From contig OY764195.2 of assembly GCA_963668245.2 (NCBI GenBank), positions 1,302,001 to 1,366,000 of the forward strand: 64,000 nt of DNA. Direction: 5' to 3'. The notes under the pieces are model-generated. The model was not told where the DNA came from. It saw nothing but the letters and a program-made list of their open reading frames with translations, and searched no databases. Within the stretch, counting starts at the first letter, position 1. Every line of letters starts with the position of its first letter. Of the stretch, positions 35,648 to 44,546 are shown one piece after another. Position numbers and translations under genes: made by a program. This stretch comes from Anoxybacterium sp963668245 (GTDB taxonomy: Bacteria; Bacillota; Clostridia; Peptostreptococcales; Anaerovoracaceae).

Positions 35648-36301
35648 ATGCTTAGACTTATACTACTGGGGCCGCCAGGAGCCGGTAAAGGTACTCAAGC
35701 AGCCAGAATTGTCGAAAAGTATGGCATCCCACATATTTCTACTGGAGATATCTTCAGAAAGAATATTAAGGAAGGCACAGCACTTGGACTGAAGGCGCAA
35801 GAATACATGAATAAAGGGGAACTCGTACCTGACGATCTTGTAATTGAGATTGCGGAAGCTCGCCTGATGGAGGAAGACTGCAATAACGGCTTTCTACTAG
35901 ATGGTTTTCCAAGGACAGAGTACCAAGCGGAACAGCTTGATCATTTTCTAAATGAAAAGGATTTGACAATCACTAAAGTTCTTGACATCGATGTAAAAAA
36001 AGATGACTTGATGACAAGATTGATTGGTCGACGTGTTTGCAGACAATGTGGCGCAACGTATCATGTGATTAATATGCCGTCTGAGGTTGAGGGAATTTGT
36101 GATATTTGTGGCGGAGCTTTGTATCAGAGATCTGATGATACTGCAGCGACCGTTGAAAATAGAATCGAAATTTATGAAGCTTCAACAAAACCGCTTATTG
36201 ATTATTATGAGAGAGTAGGCAACATTGCACATATAGATGGCAGCTTAGATTTGGAAGATGTGTTTGGCGAAATCGTGAAAATTTTAGGAGATCACGAATG
36301 A
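35648..36301 (+). CDS. adk: Adenylate kinase, zinc-LID type
   Basis: Interconverts ATP + AMP and 2 ADP. I chose the ATG at 35648, 9 bases after GGAGG (35634-35638), over the TTG at 35642, giving 217 residues. GPPGAGKGTQA is the P-loop, DGFPRT the AMP/LID hinge, and the LID has CRQCGATYH and CDICGG, the four-Cys zinc site common in Gram-positives. It overlaps map by four bases. Confidence 0.96.
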   Translation: MLRLILLGPPGAGKGTQAARIVEKYGIPHISTGDIFRKNIKEGTALGLKAQEYMNKGELVPDDLVIEIAEARLMEEDCNNGFLLDGFPRTEYQAEQLDHFLNEKDLTITKVLDIDVKKDDLMTRLIGRRVCRQCGATYHVINMPSEVEGICDICGGALYQRSDDTAATVENRIEIYEASTKPLIDYYERVGNIAHIDGSLDLEDVFGEIVKILGDHE

Positions 36302-37056
36302 TTATCATCAAATCACAACAGGAAATTGATATCATGCGAGAATCGGGAAAGGTGACTGGGTTCATACTTTCCGAGCTTTCCAATTTAATTCGCCCTGGGA
36401 TATCAACAAAAGATATTGATGATTTTGTTGAGCAAACGATTCTAAAGAATCATATGATTCCTAGTTTTAAAGGCTATAGTGGCTATCCCGCAAGCGCTTG
36501 TGTATCTGTAAACGAGGAAGTCGTTCATGGAATTCCTTCTTCGAAGAAAATAATACAAGAGGGGGATATCGTTAGTGTTGATGTTGGAAGTACCTATAAA
36601 GGGTATGTCAGCGATGCAGCAAGAACGTATCCTGTTGGTCAGGTTAGCGCTGAAGCTGCAAAATTAATTCGAGTTACAGAAGAAAGCTTTTTTGAAGGTT
36701 TGAAATTTTGTAAAGTTGGTTATAGACTTTCTGATATTTCAGCTGCAATTCAAGGAAAAGCAGAATCAGAAGGATTTTCTGTGATTCGTGATTTTGTAGG
36801 TCATGGTGTCGGTCGAGATATGCATGAAGAACCGCAGATTCCTAATTATGGAAAACCAGGTCGCGGACCAAGGCTTGCGGCAGGAATGGTATTTGCAATT
36901 GAACCCATGATAAACCAAGGCGATTATGAAGTTGAAGTACTTCAGAATAACTGGACAGTCGTTACAGTTGATAGAAAGTTATCTGCTCATTATGAGAATA
37001 CTGTTGTTATTACTGATGGTGAACCAGAGCTGTTGACGCTATACAGCGTTTCGTAA
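36298..37056 (+). CDS. map: Methionine aminopeptidase, type I
   Basis: Removes the starting Met from new proteins. The 252-residue protein has the metal ligands of the pita-bread fold: DVGS and SDAA in the middle (the Asp pair), GHGVGRDMHEEPQIPNYG with the conserved His, and FAIEPM near the C-terminus. Its ATG overlaps the adk stop (ATGA). Confidence 0.96.
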   Translation: MIIIKSQQEIDIMRESGKVTGFILSELSNLIRPGISTKDIDDFVEQTILKNHMIPSFKGYSGYPASACVSVNEEVVHGIPSSKKIIQEGDIVSVDVGSTYKGYVSDAARTYPVGQVSAEAAKLIRVTEESFFEGLKFCKVGYRLSDISAAIQGKAESEGFSVIRDFVGHGVGRDMHEEPQIPNYGKPGRGPRLAAGMVFAIEPMINQGDYEVEVLQNNWTVVTVDRKLSAHYENTVVITDGEPELLTLYSVS

Positions 37057-37072
37057 AAGAGAGGTGTAATAT

Positions 37073-37291
37073 ATGGCAAAAAAAGATGTCATAGAGGTAT
37101 TTGGTACCGTGTTAGAGGCCCAGCCAAATGCGATGTTCATCGTTAGACTGGAAAACGGGTATGAAGTACTTGCACACATTTCAGGTAAAATTAGAATGAA
37201 CTTTATACGAATTTTGCCAGGAGATCGGGTGAAGGTTGAATTATCTCCATACGATTTGACCAGAGGCAGAATTACGTGGAGAGACAAATAA
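37073..37291 (+). CDS. infA: Translation initiation factor IF-1
   Basis: A 72-residue OB-fold factor that blocks the A site during initiation. VIEVFGTVLEAQPNAMF and GDRVKVELSPYDLTRGRITW are canonical. It is 17 bases after map; the L14e/KOW gene found here in some Firmicutes is absent. Confidence 0.97.
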   Translation: MAKKDVIEVFGTVLEAQPNAMFIVRLENGYEVLAHISGKIRMNFIRILPGDRVKVELSPYDLTRGRITWRDK

Positions 37292-37357
37292 ACGAAGCAT
37301 TTCACAAACTGTTTTTCAGCAAGAAAATGCGGAGCACAGTGTTAGGAGGATGAAAAA

Positions 37358-37471
37358 ATGAAGGTAAGAGCCTCAGTGAAGCCTATCTGCGAAAAGTGCA
37401 AAATTATAAAAAGAAACGGAAAAGTAATGGTTATTTGCGAAAATCCGAAGCACAAGCAGACACAAGGATAA
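37358..37471 (+). CDS. rpmJ: Ribosomal protein L36, zinc-binding form
   Basis: The 37-residue C+ form. The zinc site is Cys11, Cys14, Cys27 and His32 in the pattern CEKC, CENPKH. It follows AGGAGG by 8-9 bases and is the smallest gene in the window. Confidence 0.95.
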   Translation: MKVRASVKPICEKCKIIKRNGKVMVICENPKHKQTQG

Positions 37472-37482
37472 AATAGAATATT

Positions 37483-37596
37483 CAACTTTATGTTCAATGA
37501 AAGTTGTATTTTCTGTGTTTTCGGATAACATACCGTTATCCAATCAGAAAGGAATTTATCTTGGGGGAGCGGCTGTTTTTTATTGTCGTGAGACAA
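37483..37596 (+). promoter_or_regulatory. Structured rpmJ-rpsM gap, possible alpha-operon leader
   Basis: Three perfect stems lie in the 227-base gap: CAACTTT/AAAGTTG (37483-37506), GGATAAC/GTTATCC (37523-37541) and TTGTC/GACAA with a GTGA GNRA-type loop (37583-37596). The position before rpsM is where S4 represses the alpha operon in E. coli, and rpsD is in this operon. I did not match a known S4 element. Confidence 0.45.
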
Positions 37597-37698
37597 GAAA
37601 ACTACCTCAGGAAATTCTAGATAAATTATTTCAGAATTAGAATAAGCAAACAAATTTTATCAGAGTAAATTTTGAATGCAAGAAAAGGAGGAAATCTT

Positions 37699-38070
37699 AT
37701 GGCTCGTATAGCCGGTGTCGACTTACCAAGAGATAAGAGAGTAGAGATTGGTCTTACGTACATTTACGGAATAGGACGCCCTACATCATTAGAGATTCTT
37801 GCCAAAGCTGGAATTAACCCAGATACTAGAATTAAAGATCTATCCGAAGATGAAGCAGGAACAATTAGAAGAATCATAGACTCTGAATATGTAGTTGAAG
37901 GAGATCTCAGAAGAGAAACTTCTTTAAATATTAAGAGACTTATGGAAATTGGTTGCTACAGAGGAATTCGTCATAGAAGAGGATTGCCTGTAAGAGGACA
38001 GAAAACCAAGACAAATGCAAGAACAAGAAAAGGTCCTAAAAAGACTGTAGGAAGAAAGAAGAAGAAGTAA
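37699..38070 (+). CDS. rpsM: Ribosomal protein S13
   Basis: A 123-residue 30S head protein contacting the P-site tRNA with its basic tail. The ATG at 37699 follows AAAAGGAGG; an upstream in-frame ATG at 37672 is rejected because it lacks a ribosome binding site. MARIAGVDLPRDKR opens it and GIRHRRGLPVRGQKTKTNAR is the signature. Confidence 0.96.
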   Translation: MARIAGVDLPRDKRVEIGLTYIYGIGRPTSLEILAKAGINPDTRIKDLSEDEAGTIRRIIDSEYVVEGDLRRETSLNIKRLMEIGCYRGIRHRRGLPVRGQKTKTNARTRKGPKKTVGRKKKK

Positions 38071-38084
38071 GGAGGTAAGGAATA

Positions 38085-38483
38085 ATGGCTAAAACTGTAA
38101 AAAAGACAGTTAGAAAAAAGAGAAGAGAACGTAAGAACATTGAACGTGGTCAGGCTCATATCCAATCCACCTTTAACAATACTCTGGTAACTCTTACAGA
38201 TCTTAGCGGAAACGCTCTTTCTTGGTCAAGTGCTGGATCACTTGGCTTCAAGGGATCCAGAAAATCAACTCCTTTTGCTGCTCAGATGGCTGCAGAAGAA
38301 GCTGCTAAGGGTGCTATGGAACATGGACTGAAGACGGTTGAAGTATATGTTAAAGGACCTGGATCTGGCAGAGAAGCTGCAATTAGAGCATTACAGGCTG
38401 CAGGACTTGAGATTAATCTTATTAAAGATATCACACCAATTCCGCACAATGGATGCAGACCGCCGAAGAGAAGAAGAGTTTAA
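38085..38483 (+). CDS. rpsK: Ribosomal protein S11
   Basis: A 132-residue platform protein of the 30S subunit that lines the Shine-Dalgarno cleft. GQAHIQSTFNNTLVTLTD and the C-terminal ITPIPHNGCRPPKRRRV are near-invariant. It follows rpsM by 14 bases. Confidence 0.97.
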   Translation: MAKTVKKTVRKKRRERKNIERGQAHIQSTFNNTLVTLTDLSGNALSWSSAGSLGFKGSRKSTPFAAQMAAEEAAKGAMEHGLKTVEVYVKGPGSGREAAIRALQAAGLEINLIKDITPIPHNGCRPPKRRRV

Positions 38484-38505
38484 TTAAAGGGAGGTGTAAT
38501 GAATA

Positions 38506-39126
38506 ATGGCTAGATATACAGATGCTTCTTGCAGATTATGCAGAAGAGAAGGCCAGAAGCTGTTCTTAAAGGGCGAAAGATGCTATAGCCCTAAATGCGC
38601 TATTGAAAAAAGAAATTACGCGCCCGGACAGCACGGACAGAGCAGAAAGAAAATCTCAGAATACGGACTGCAACTTAGAGAAAAGCAGAAGGCAAAGAGA
38701 TTTTACGGAGTACTTGAAACACAGTTCAGAAATTACTTCGATAAGGCTGCAAAGAAAAAGGGCATGACAGGTGAAAACTTGCTCATCATGCTAGAAACTA
38801 GATTAGACAATGCTGTATTCAGAATGGGATTTGCTTCTTCTAGAAAAGAAGCTAGACAGCTTGTTAGACATGGACATTTCACTGTAAATGGACAAAAACA
38901 AAATATTCCGTCTTTTGCGGTAAAAGCCGGTGATTCTATAAAGGTAAAAGAAAAAAGCGCATCGTCTCCTAAATTTAAGGAGATTAAGGATATGTCAATC
39001 AGTGTGCCTTCATGGATAACTGTTGATGTTGAAAAACTTGAAGGTAAGGTTTTGGCAATTCCTAGGAGAGAAGATATCGATACTCCTGTCGCTGAACACC
39101 TCATCGTTGAGTTGTACTCAAAGTAA
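38506..39126 (+). CDS. rpsD: Ribosomal protein S4, zinc-binding type
   Basis: The 206-residue primary 16S-binding protein. Four Cys near the N-terminus (CRLC, then CYSPKC) form the zinc knuckle of the C+ form. The S4 domain has LETRLDNAVFRMGFASSRKE and ARQLVRHGHFTVNG. In E. coli S4 represses the alpha operon; here rpsD is inside it. Confidence 0.96.
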   Translation: MARYTDASCRLCRREGQKLFLKGERCYSPKCAIEKRNYAPGQHGQSRKKISEYGLQLREKQKAKRFYGVLETQFRNYFDKAAKKKGMTGENLLIMLETRLDNAVFRMGFASSRKEARQLVRHGHFTVNGQKQNIPSFAVKAGDSIKVKEKSASSPKFKEIKDMSISVPSWITVDVEKLEGKVLAIPRREDIDTPVAEHLIVELYSK

Positions 39127-39176
39127 TATAGCTAGTTAGCTTAACTACGATTGAGTAAATAAAGGAGGGTTTTTGA

Positions 39177-40124
39177 GTGATAGAAATCGAAAAGCCAACA
39201 ATTGAATGCTTTTATTCTGACGAAAATGAGAATTATGGCAAGTTTGTCGTAGAACCGCTTGAAAGAGGTTACGGAACTACTCTGGGAAATAGCTTAAGAA
39301 GAATCCTTCTTTCCTCATTACCCGGTGCAGCTGTAACTTCGATAAAAATCGATGGAATTCTTCATGAATTTTCGACGGTACCTGGAGTGAAAGAAGATGT
39401 TACGGAAATTATTCTGAATCTAAAAAAACTCGCAGTGGGAATCAACGGGGAAAATTCAAAAAGAGTAATCATCAATGCTGTTGGACCAAAAGTTGTAACT
39501 GCTGGAGATATTATTGCAGATAGCGATCTTGAAATCTTTAATCCAGATCTTCATATCGCAACATTGGAAGAAAATGCTACTCTTGTGATGGAAATTAATA
39601 TTGCGAGAGGAAGAGGTTATGTTCCAGCTGATCAGAATAAGACAGAGTCTATGCCGATTGCTGTAATTCCAGTGGATTCAATCTATACTCCAGTTAGAAA
39701 AGTGAACTTTACAGTAGAGAATACAAGAGTTGGTCAAGTTACTGACTATGATAAATTGATTCTTGAAATTTGGACAGATGGCAGTATTACTCCAGAAGAA
39801 GGCGTATCTATTGGTGCTAAAATTATGCAGGAGCATTTAAAACTGTTCGTTGACCTTACGGATAGCATGGAGTCTTTGGAAATCATGGTTGAAAAGGAAG
39901 AAGATCAGAAGGAAAAAGCTCTTGAAATGACAATTGAAGAATTGGAACTTTCAGTTCGATCCTTCAACTGTCTGAAGCGTGCAGCAATCAATACAGTTGA
40001 GGAGCTTACTCATAGAACAGAAGATGATATGATGAAGGTGAGAAACCTTGGTAAGAAATCTCTGGATGAAGTTAAGCACAAATTAGAAGAATTAGGACTC
40101 GGATTAAAACCGAGTGATGACTAG
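39177..40124 (+). CDS. rpoA: RNA polymerase alpha subunit
   Basis: The 315-residue assembly subunit begins at a GTG about 6 bases after AAGGAGGG. The N-terminal dimerisation domain has VEPLERGYGTTLGNSLRRIL (about 25-44), and the C-terminal domain has ELTHRTEDDMMKVRNLGKKS, the part that contacts UP elements and activators. rplQ follows after 68 bases. Confidence 0.97.
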   Translation: MIEIEKPTIECFYSDENENYGKFVVEPLERGYGTTLGNSLRRILLSSLPGAAVTSIKIDGILHEFSTVPGVKEDVTEIILNLKKLAVGINGENSKRVIINAVGPKVVTAGDIIADSDLEIFNPDLHIATLEENATLVMEINIARGRGYVPADQNKTESMPIAVIPVDSIYTPVRKVNFTVENTRVGQVTDYDKLILEIWTDGSITPEEGVSIGAKIMQEHLKLFVDLTDSMESLEIMVEKEEDQKEKALEMTIEELELSVRSFNCLKRAAINTVEELTHRTEDDMMKVRNLGKKSLDEVKHKLEELGLGLKPSDD

Positions 40125-40192
40125 GCGAAGCCTTGTCCATATTTTGATGAAATGACGGAACATGCCGTAATCTTAGCAAAGGAGGAATAGTA

Positions 40193-40534
40193 ATGCCAGG
40201 CTATAGAAAATTAGGCAGACCAACTGCTCACAGAAAAGCGATGCTTAGAAATCTGGTAACAGATCTTCTTAGAGAAGGTCGTATTACAACGACTGATCAC
40301 AGAGCGAAAGAAGCAAGAAGAGAAGCTGAAAAAATGATTACATTAGCAAAACGTGGCGACTTGCACGCTAGAAGACAAGTTCTTGCTTACGTTTACAGCG
40401 AAGATGTAGTGAAAAAATTATTCGATGAAATAGCGCCAAAGTATGCTGACAGAAATGGTGGGTATACAAGAATTCTGAAGTTAGGACCTAGACAGGGAGA
40501 TAACGCAGAAGTAGTGTTCTTAGAACTCGTATAA
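40193..40534 (+). CDS. rplQ: Ribosomal protein L17
   Basis: A 113-residue protein near the tunnel exit. KLGRPTAHRKAMLRNLVTDL and GGYTRILKLGPRQGDNAEVV are diagnostic. It is the last gene of the superoperon and is followed by a strong terminator. Confidence 0.96.
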   Translation: MPGYRKLGRPTAHRKAMLRNLVTDLLREGRITTTDHRAKEARREAEKMITLAKRGDLHARRQVLAYVYSEDVVKKLFDEIAPKYADRNGGYTRILKLGPRQGDNAEVVFLELV

Positions 40535-40544
40535 TAAAATATTC

Positions 40545-40581
40545 AAATGGCTCCATCGGGAAACCGAAGGGGCCATTTTTC
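40545..40581 (+). terminator. Terminator of the S10-spc-alpha superoperon
   Basis: AAATGGC (40545-40551) pairs with GCCATTT (40572-40578), extended by T-G/C-G pairs and an inner CGG/CCG, with a T-run. It separates the ribosomal genes from the lipoprotein/ECF group. Confidence 0.88.
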
Positions 40582-40631
40582 TTTCATTTAGGCACTCAAA
40601 TAGCCATTTGCCATGCTTTTGGCATATTAAG

Positions 40632-40660
40632 TTGAACTAAATACGGTAATGGGGTATAAT
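40632..40660 (+). promoter_or_regulatory. Strong promoter of the lipoprotein-ECF-QueT group
   Basis: TTGAAC (40632-40637) and a perfect TATAAT (40655-40660) are 17 bases apart. The likely start of transcription is about 40667, exactly at the left arm of the inverted repeat. Confidence 0.75.
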
Positions 40661-40666
40661 AAATAG

Positions 40667-40698
40667 CACCATAATCTCCATGCAAAGGAATTATGGTG
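40667..40698 (+). promoter_or_regulatory. Inverted repeat at the transcription start (operator or 5' hairpin)
   Basis: CACCATAAT (40667-40675) and ATTATGGTG (40690-40698) form a perfect 9 bp repeat with a 14-base loop. It could be a repressor operator overlapping the start of transcription, or a 5' stem stabilising the message. Which one applies cannot be told from sequence. Confidence 0.55.
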
Positions 40699-40738
40699 AT
40701 TGATATGACTGTCGGATGTTCTGAAGAGGGGTGTGTAG

Positions 40739-41479
40739 ATGAAACGATTCATTGCTGTTGGGCTGATATCTTTGCTTGCAATATGGATTATGACAGGATG
40801 TGGAACAAACCAACAAAGGATAAAAGATGAGTTTAATGTAATAATCAGTGAGCCAGTCTCAGAAGAAACTACCTTAGAAGCGACCAATTATGTAGCAAAA
40901 AACATATCAAAACTAGATCAAGAAAATGCAAGTGATGTGGTAGTAGGCTTAGAGACATATGTATTGAGTTATAATCAAGATTCCATAGATTATCATGAGT
41001 GGATTTCAGTTTATCAAAACTATATTGAACCTCAACTCCTTGCGTTATATCAACTCAAATTAAAGGAGCAAGACAATCCGCTTACTGAAGATGCGACCCT
41101 GATGGTTAGCTGGTCTGAATTATTGGAACGAACTTATGAAATCGAACAGTATATCCGTAACAATAAGAATTATACCCTTGTTCAAAAAGATATTCTTTGG
41201 ATGTACGGAAATGACATCAAAATTATTTTAATGGGAACAAACAACTCGCCAATTTTTAATTATAAGACATATCAATTTTCAGAGGAAGCAAAAATGGCAT
41301 ACGAAGCGTTCCTGAAGCAGCATCCAGATTCGGTTACTGCTTGGACCCTATCGGAGTATTTTGCCTATCTGGAAGGCATTGGTTATTCGATGAACTATAG
41401 TGATAAAATAGCTAGTAAAACCTATTTTGACACCTGTGATCTTTTAGTATCAGAATCAGGAAAGAGAGTATTACAATAA
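40739..41479 (+). CDS. Putative lipoprotein of unknown function
   Basis: I do not recognise the family. The 246-residue protein begins with a basic N-terminus, a hydrophobic segment and a lipobox-like WIMTGC (Cys21), so it is probably exported and lipid-anchored. The rest is mostly helical and polar with many Gln, Asn, Tyr and acidic residues. Three to four Tyr-rich patches (for example YHEWISVYQNYIEPQ) are seen, but no known catalytic motif. Its stop is directly followed by the ecfA1 ATG, so it is co-transcribed with the ECF transporter and may serve it. Confidence 0.7.
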   Translation: MKRFIAVGLISLLAIWIMTGCGTNQQRIKDEFNVIISEPVSEETTLEATNYVAKNISKLDQENASDVVVGLETYVLSYNQDSIDYHEWISVYQNYIEPQLLALYQLKLKEQDNPLTEDATLMVSWSELLERTYEIEQYIRNNKNYTLVQKDILWMYGNDIKIILMGTNNSPIFNYKTYQFSEEAKMAYEAFLKQHPDSVTAWTLSEYFAYLEGIGYSMNYSDKIASKTYFDTCDLLVSESGKRVLQ

Positions 41480-42322
41480 ATGGACAATATGATCAAGATA
41501 GAAAATCTTGTGTTTCAATATAAAAAAGAAGATCAAACTGATACTATTTCAGCAGTAAATAACGTTAGTATAGAAATAGAAAGAGGAAGCTTTACTGCGA
41601 TTATTGGTAAAAATGGATCAGGAAAATCTACATTGGCTAAGAATATCAATGCGCTCCTGCTTCCTAGCGGGGGAGTGGTTTATGTAGATGGATATGATAC
41701 AAGAAATGAAGAAAACATATGGGAAATTCGGCAAAGGGCTGGTATGGTTTTTCAAAACCCAGATAATCAATTGGTCTCATCCATTGTGGAGGATGATGTT
41801 GCGTTTGGGCCTGAAAATTTAGGCATTCCTTCCCATGAAATAAGAAAAAGGGTTGAAGATTCTTTGTACGCTGTTAAAATGTATGATGAACGAAAAAAAT
41901 CGCCACATTTGCTTTCTGGTGGACAAAAGCAACGTGTTGCCATTGCTGGGGTAGTCGCCATGCGTCCACAGTGTATTATACTAGATGAACCTACAGCGAT
42001 GCTTGATCCTCATGGCAGACAAGAAGTGATGGATATTATCAAAGAGCTTCATCAAGAAGGGATTACAATTCTTCTGATAACACATTTTATGGAAGAAGCA
42101 GCAAAAGCAGATCGCGTCATTATCATGGAAAAAGGAGAAGTCGTTCTTGACGGAGAACCGAAATGGATTTTTTCACATGTGGATACCATAAGAGAACTAG
42201 GCCTTGATGTACCTTTCGCAGTTGAATTAAAGAATCGATTAGAGAAAAAAGATATCATACTACCGGAGGATATTATTAGCATGGAAGAAATGGTGGAGTA
42301 TATCGTATGCAAATTCAAGTAA
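41480..42322 (+). CDS. ecfA1: ECF transporter ATPase subunit A1
   Basis: The 280-residue ABC ATPase has Walker A GKNGSGKST (about 38-46), a Q-loop, the signature LSGGQKQRVAIAGVVAM and Walker B CIILDEPTAMLDP. With A2 and T it powers several substrate-binding S components. It overlaps ecfA2 by 16 bases. Confidence 0.93.
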   Translation: MDNMIKIENLVFQYKKEDQTDTISAVNNVSIEIERGSFTAIIGKNGSGKSTLAKNINALLLPSGGVVYVDGYDTRNEENIWEIRQRAGMVFQNPDNQLVSSIVEDDVAFGPENLGIPSHEIRKRVEDSLYAVKMYDERKKSPHLLSGGQKQRVAIAGVVAMRPQCIILDEPTAMLDPHGRQEVMDIIKELHQEGITILLITHFMEEAAKADRVIIMEKGEVVLDGEPKWIFSHVDTIRELGLDVPFAVELKNRLEKKDIILPEDIISMEEMVEYIVCKFK

Positions 42323-43161
42323 AAAATATATCCCATATATATAGCGAAGGAACCCCTTACCAATCTACAGCATTGTCCGGAGTCAATTTTGAAATTGAGA
42401 AGGGTGCTTTTGTGGGTATTATTGGACATACGGGTTCGGGAAAATCCACATTAATTCAGCATTTAAATGGTTTATTGAAGCCTAAATCGGGAAACATATT
42501 GATAAATGGTTTTGATATTACTGATAAAGATGTGAAAATGAGAGACATTCGCAAGCAGATCGGTCTGGTATTCCAGTATCCGGAATACCAGCTTTTTGAA
42601 GAAACGGTTCACAAAGATGTTTCTTTTGGACCATATAATTTGGGACTTGAACAAAATGAGGTTGATCAGAGAGTTGTGGAGGCAATTTCTTTGGTTGGAC
42701 TAGATTATAATGATATTGCCAATCGCTCGCCCTTTGAGTTGTCGGGTGGTCAGCGTAGACGTGTTGCAATTGCTGGTGTAATCGCAATGAAACCAGATAT
42801 TCTTATTTTAGATGAACCAACTGCTGGGCTTGATCCCAAAGCGCATAATGATCTGCTTCAAATGATTCAAAAAATTCATCAAGAACAGGGCACTACTGTT
42901 CTTCTAGTTTCACATAATATGGGTGATATTGCCAAACTGTCAACACAGGTATTCGTTTTGGAAAAAGGCAGACTGGTTCTGTCAGGAACGCCTGCGGAGG
43001 TGTTTCAAGAAGCAGAACTGTTGACTTCTCTTGGTCTTGGCTTGCCTCCTGCTACTGAGTTGGTACAAATACTAAAGAAAAAAGGAATTCAAATAAAAGA
43101 GAGTGCATTGACAATTGACGATGCGGAAGCAATTCTAACGAATTTACTCTCAACAAAATGA
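42307..43161 (+). CDS. ecfA2: ECF transporter ATPase subunit A2
   Basis: The 284-residue second ATPase has GHTGSGKSTLIQHLNG, LSGGQRRRVAIAGVIAMKPD and LILDEPTAGLDPKAHND. FQYPEYQLFEETV is the Q-loop region typical of ECF A2 proteins. The pairing with ecfA1 and the next gene ecfT gives a complete energising module. Confidence 0.93.
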   Translation: MQIQVKNISHIYSEGTPYQSTALSGVNFEIEKGAFVGIIGHTGSGKSTLIQHLNGLLKPKSGNILINGFDITDKDVKMRDIRKQIGLVFQYPEYQLFEETVHKDVSFGPYNLGLEQNEVDQRVVEAISLVGLDYNDIANRSPFELSGGQRRRVAIAGVIAMKPDILILDEPTAGLDPKAHNDLLQMIQKIHQEQGTTVLLVSHNMGDIAKLSTQVFVLEKGRLVLSGTPAEVFQEAELLTSLGLGLPPATELVQILKKKGIQIKESALTIDDAEAILTNLLSTK

Positions 43162-43186
43162 ATATATTAGAATAGGACGATTTAAA

Positions 43187-43999
43187 ATGATTCGAGATAT
43201 CACGTTAGGTCAGTATTATCCAGGAGATTCATGGATTCATAAATTAGATGCAAGAATAAAAATCATATGGACATTTGTATTTATTATTTCTCTTTTTTTT
43301 ATCAGAGATTTTTGGGGATATATTCCAGTTGTTTTTGTATTGACATGCATTATTGTTGCATCAAAGGTCCCGTTGAAGTTTATCTTAAAAGGGTTAAAAC
43401 CAATTTTTCTGATTATTGTTTTTACTTTTACGATCAATATGTTTATGACCAAAGGGACCCCTTTATTAGAAATGGGTTTTTTGACAATTACCAAAGAAGG
43501 CTTATACAACGCAATGTTTATGGGATTCAGATTGATATTGTTGATTATTGGATCTTCATTACTGACGCTTGCAACAAAGCCAATTCATTTGACTGATGGT
43601 ATTGAAAAACTATTAAATCCTTGGAGGAAAGTGGGCCTGCCAGCGCATGAATTGGCTATGATGATGACAATCGCACTTCGATTCATACCAACCTTGTTAG
43701 AAGAAACGGATAAAATCATGAAAGCGCAAATGGCAAGGGGTGCTGACTTTGAAAGTGGAAACCTTCTAAATCGGGCGAAAAGCTTAATCCCACTACTTGT
43801 ACCACTATTTATCAGTGCCTTTCGTATTGCACAGGATCTTGCAATGGCTATGGAAGCCAGATGCTATCGCGGTGGGGATAATCGTACAAGAATGAATGAA
43901 ATGACTTTGAAAAAAAAGGATGGGATTGCAGTATTGCTTATGATGATTTACTTCGTTGTTTTAATCATTCAATCCTTTCAAATCATCCATTTGTTATAA
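43187..43999 (+). CDS. ecfT: ECF transporter transmembrane subunit T
   Basis: A 270-residue membrane protein with about five to six helices. The two coupling helices carry the Ala-Arg-Gly-type motifs: AQMARGADF (about 182-190) and EARCYRGG (about 224-231), which contact the ATPases. It lies after ecfA2 with a 25-base gap. Confidence 0.93.
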   Translation: MIRDITLGQYYPGDSWIHKLDARIKIIWTFVFIISLFFIRDFWGYIPVVFVLTCIIVASKVPLKFILKGLKPIFLIIVFTFTINMFMTKGTPLLEMGFLTITKEGLYNAMFMGFRLILLIIGSSLLTLATKPIHLTDGIEKLLNPWRKVGLPAHELAMMMTIALRFIPTLLEETDKIMKAQMARGADFESGNLLNRAKSLIPLLVPLFISAFRIAQDLAMAMEARCYRGGDNRTRMNEMTLKKKDGIAVLLMMIYFVVLIIQSFQIIHLL

Positions 44000-44013
44000 A
44001 GGAAGGAAAAAGG

Positions 44014-44490
44014 ATGAGAAGTACAATCTTTATGATTCAAGCAGCGCTTATTGCTGCAGTTTATGCAGCATTAACAATTTTTTTAATGCCAATTAGCTAT
44101 GGAGTGATGCAAGTAAGGGTTTCTGAAGCATTAACTGTGTTGCCTTTTTTCACCCCAGCTGCAATACCTGGATTATTTGTTGGATGCATTATTTCTAACA
44201 TGGTAGGTCCATACGGATTGGCTGATATGATACTTGGGAGCGGAGCAACATTAATCGCATCTATTTTATCTTATCTACTGCGAACCAAACCTATTCTTGT
44301 TCCTCTTCCTCCTATTGTGGCAAATGGATTACTGATTGGTGGAATGCTTTTTTACGTATATGAAGTACCAGTTTCACTTTTGGGATGTATTTTGTGGGTT
44401 GGATTGGGTGAACTCATTGCATGCTATGGAGTGGGGTATCCTTTGCTTCGTTACATGAAAAAGTATAGCAAGATATTTGATCTTCATTAA
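44014..44490 (+). CDS. queT: QueT-type S component (queuosine precursor)
   Basis: A 158-residue protein with about five to six hydrophobic helices. MQVRVSEALTVLPFFTPAAI (about 29-48) resembles the substrate-binding segment of the QueT family. It follows ecfT by 14 bases, so it should work with the ECF module. The substrate (preQ0, preQ1 or queuine) follows from family knowledge, not from this sequence. Confidence 0.78.
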   Translation: MRSTIFMIQAALIAAVYAALTIFLMPISYGVMQVRVSEALTVLPFFTPAAIPGLFVGCIISNMVGPYGLADMILGSGATLIASILSYLLRTKPILVPLPPIVANGLLIGGMLFYVYEVPVSLLGCILWVGLGELIACYGVGYPLLRYMKKYSKIFDLH

Positions 44491-44546
44491 TCAAATATCT
44501 TTGTCAGGGAGAAAAGTATTTTGAGGGATTAGGAGATTCTGATCAT

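Noticed and set aside
44000..44013. Possible preQ1 riboswitch ahead of queT
   Set aside because: The gap after ecfT is only 14 bases, too short for any riboswitch.
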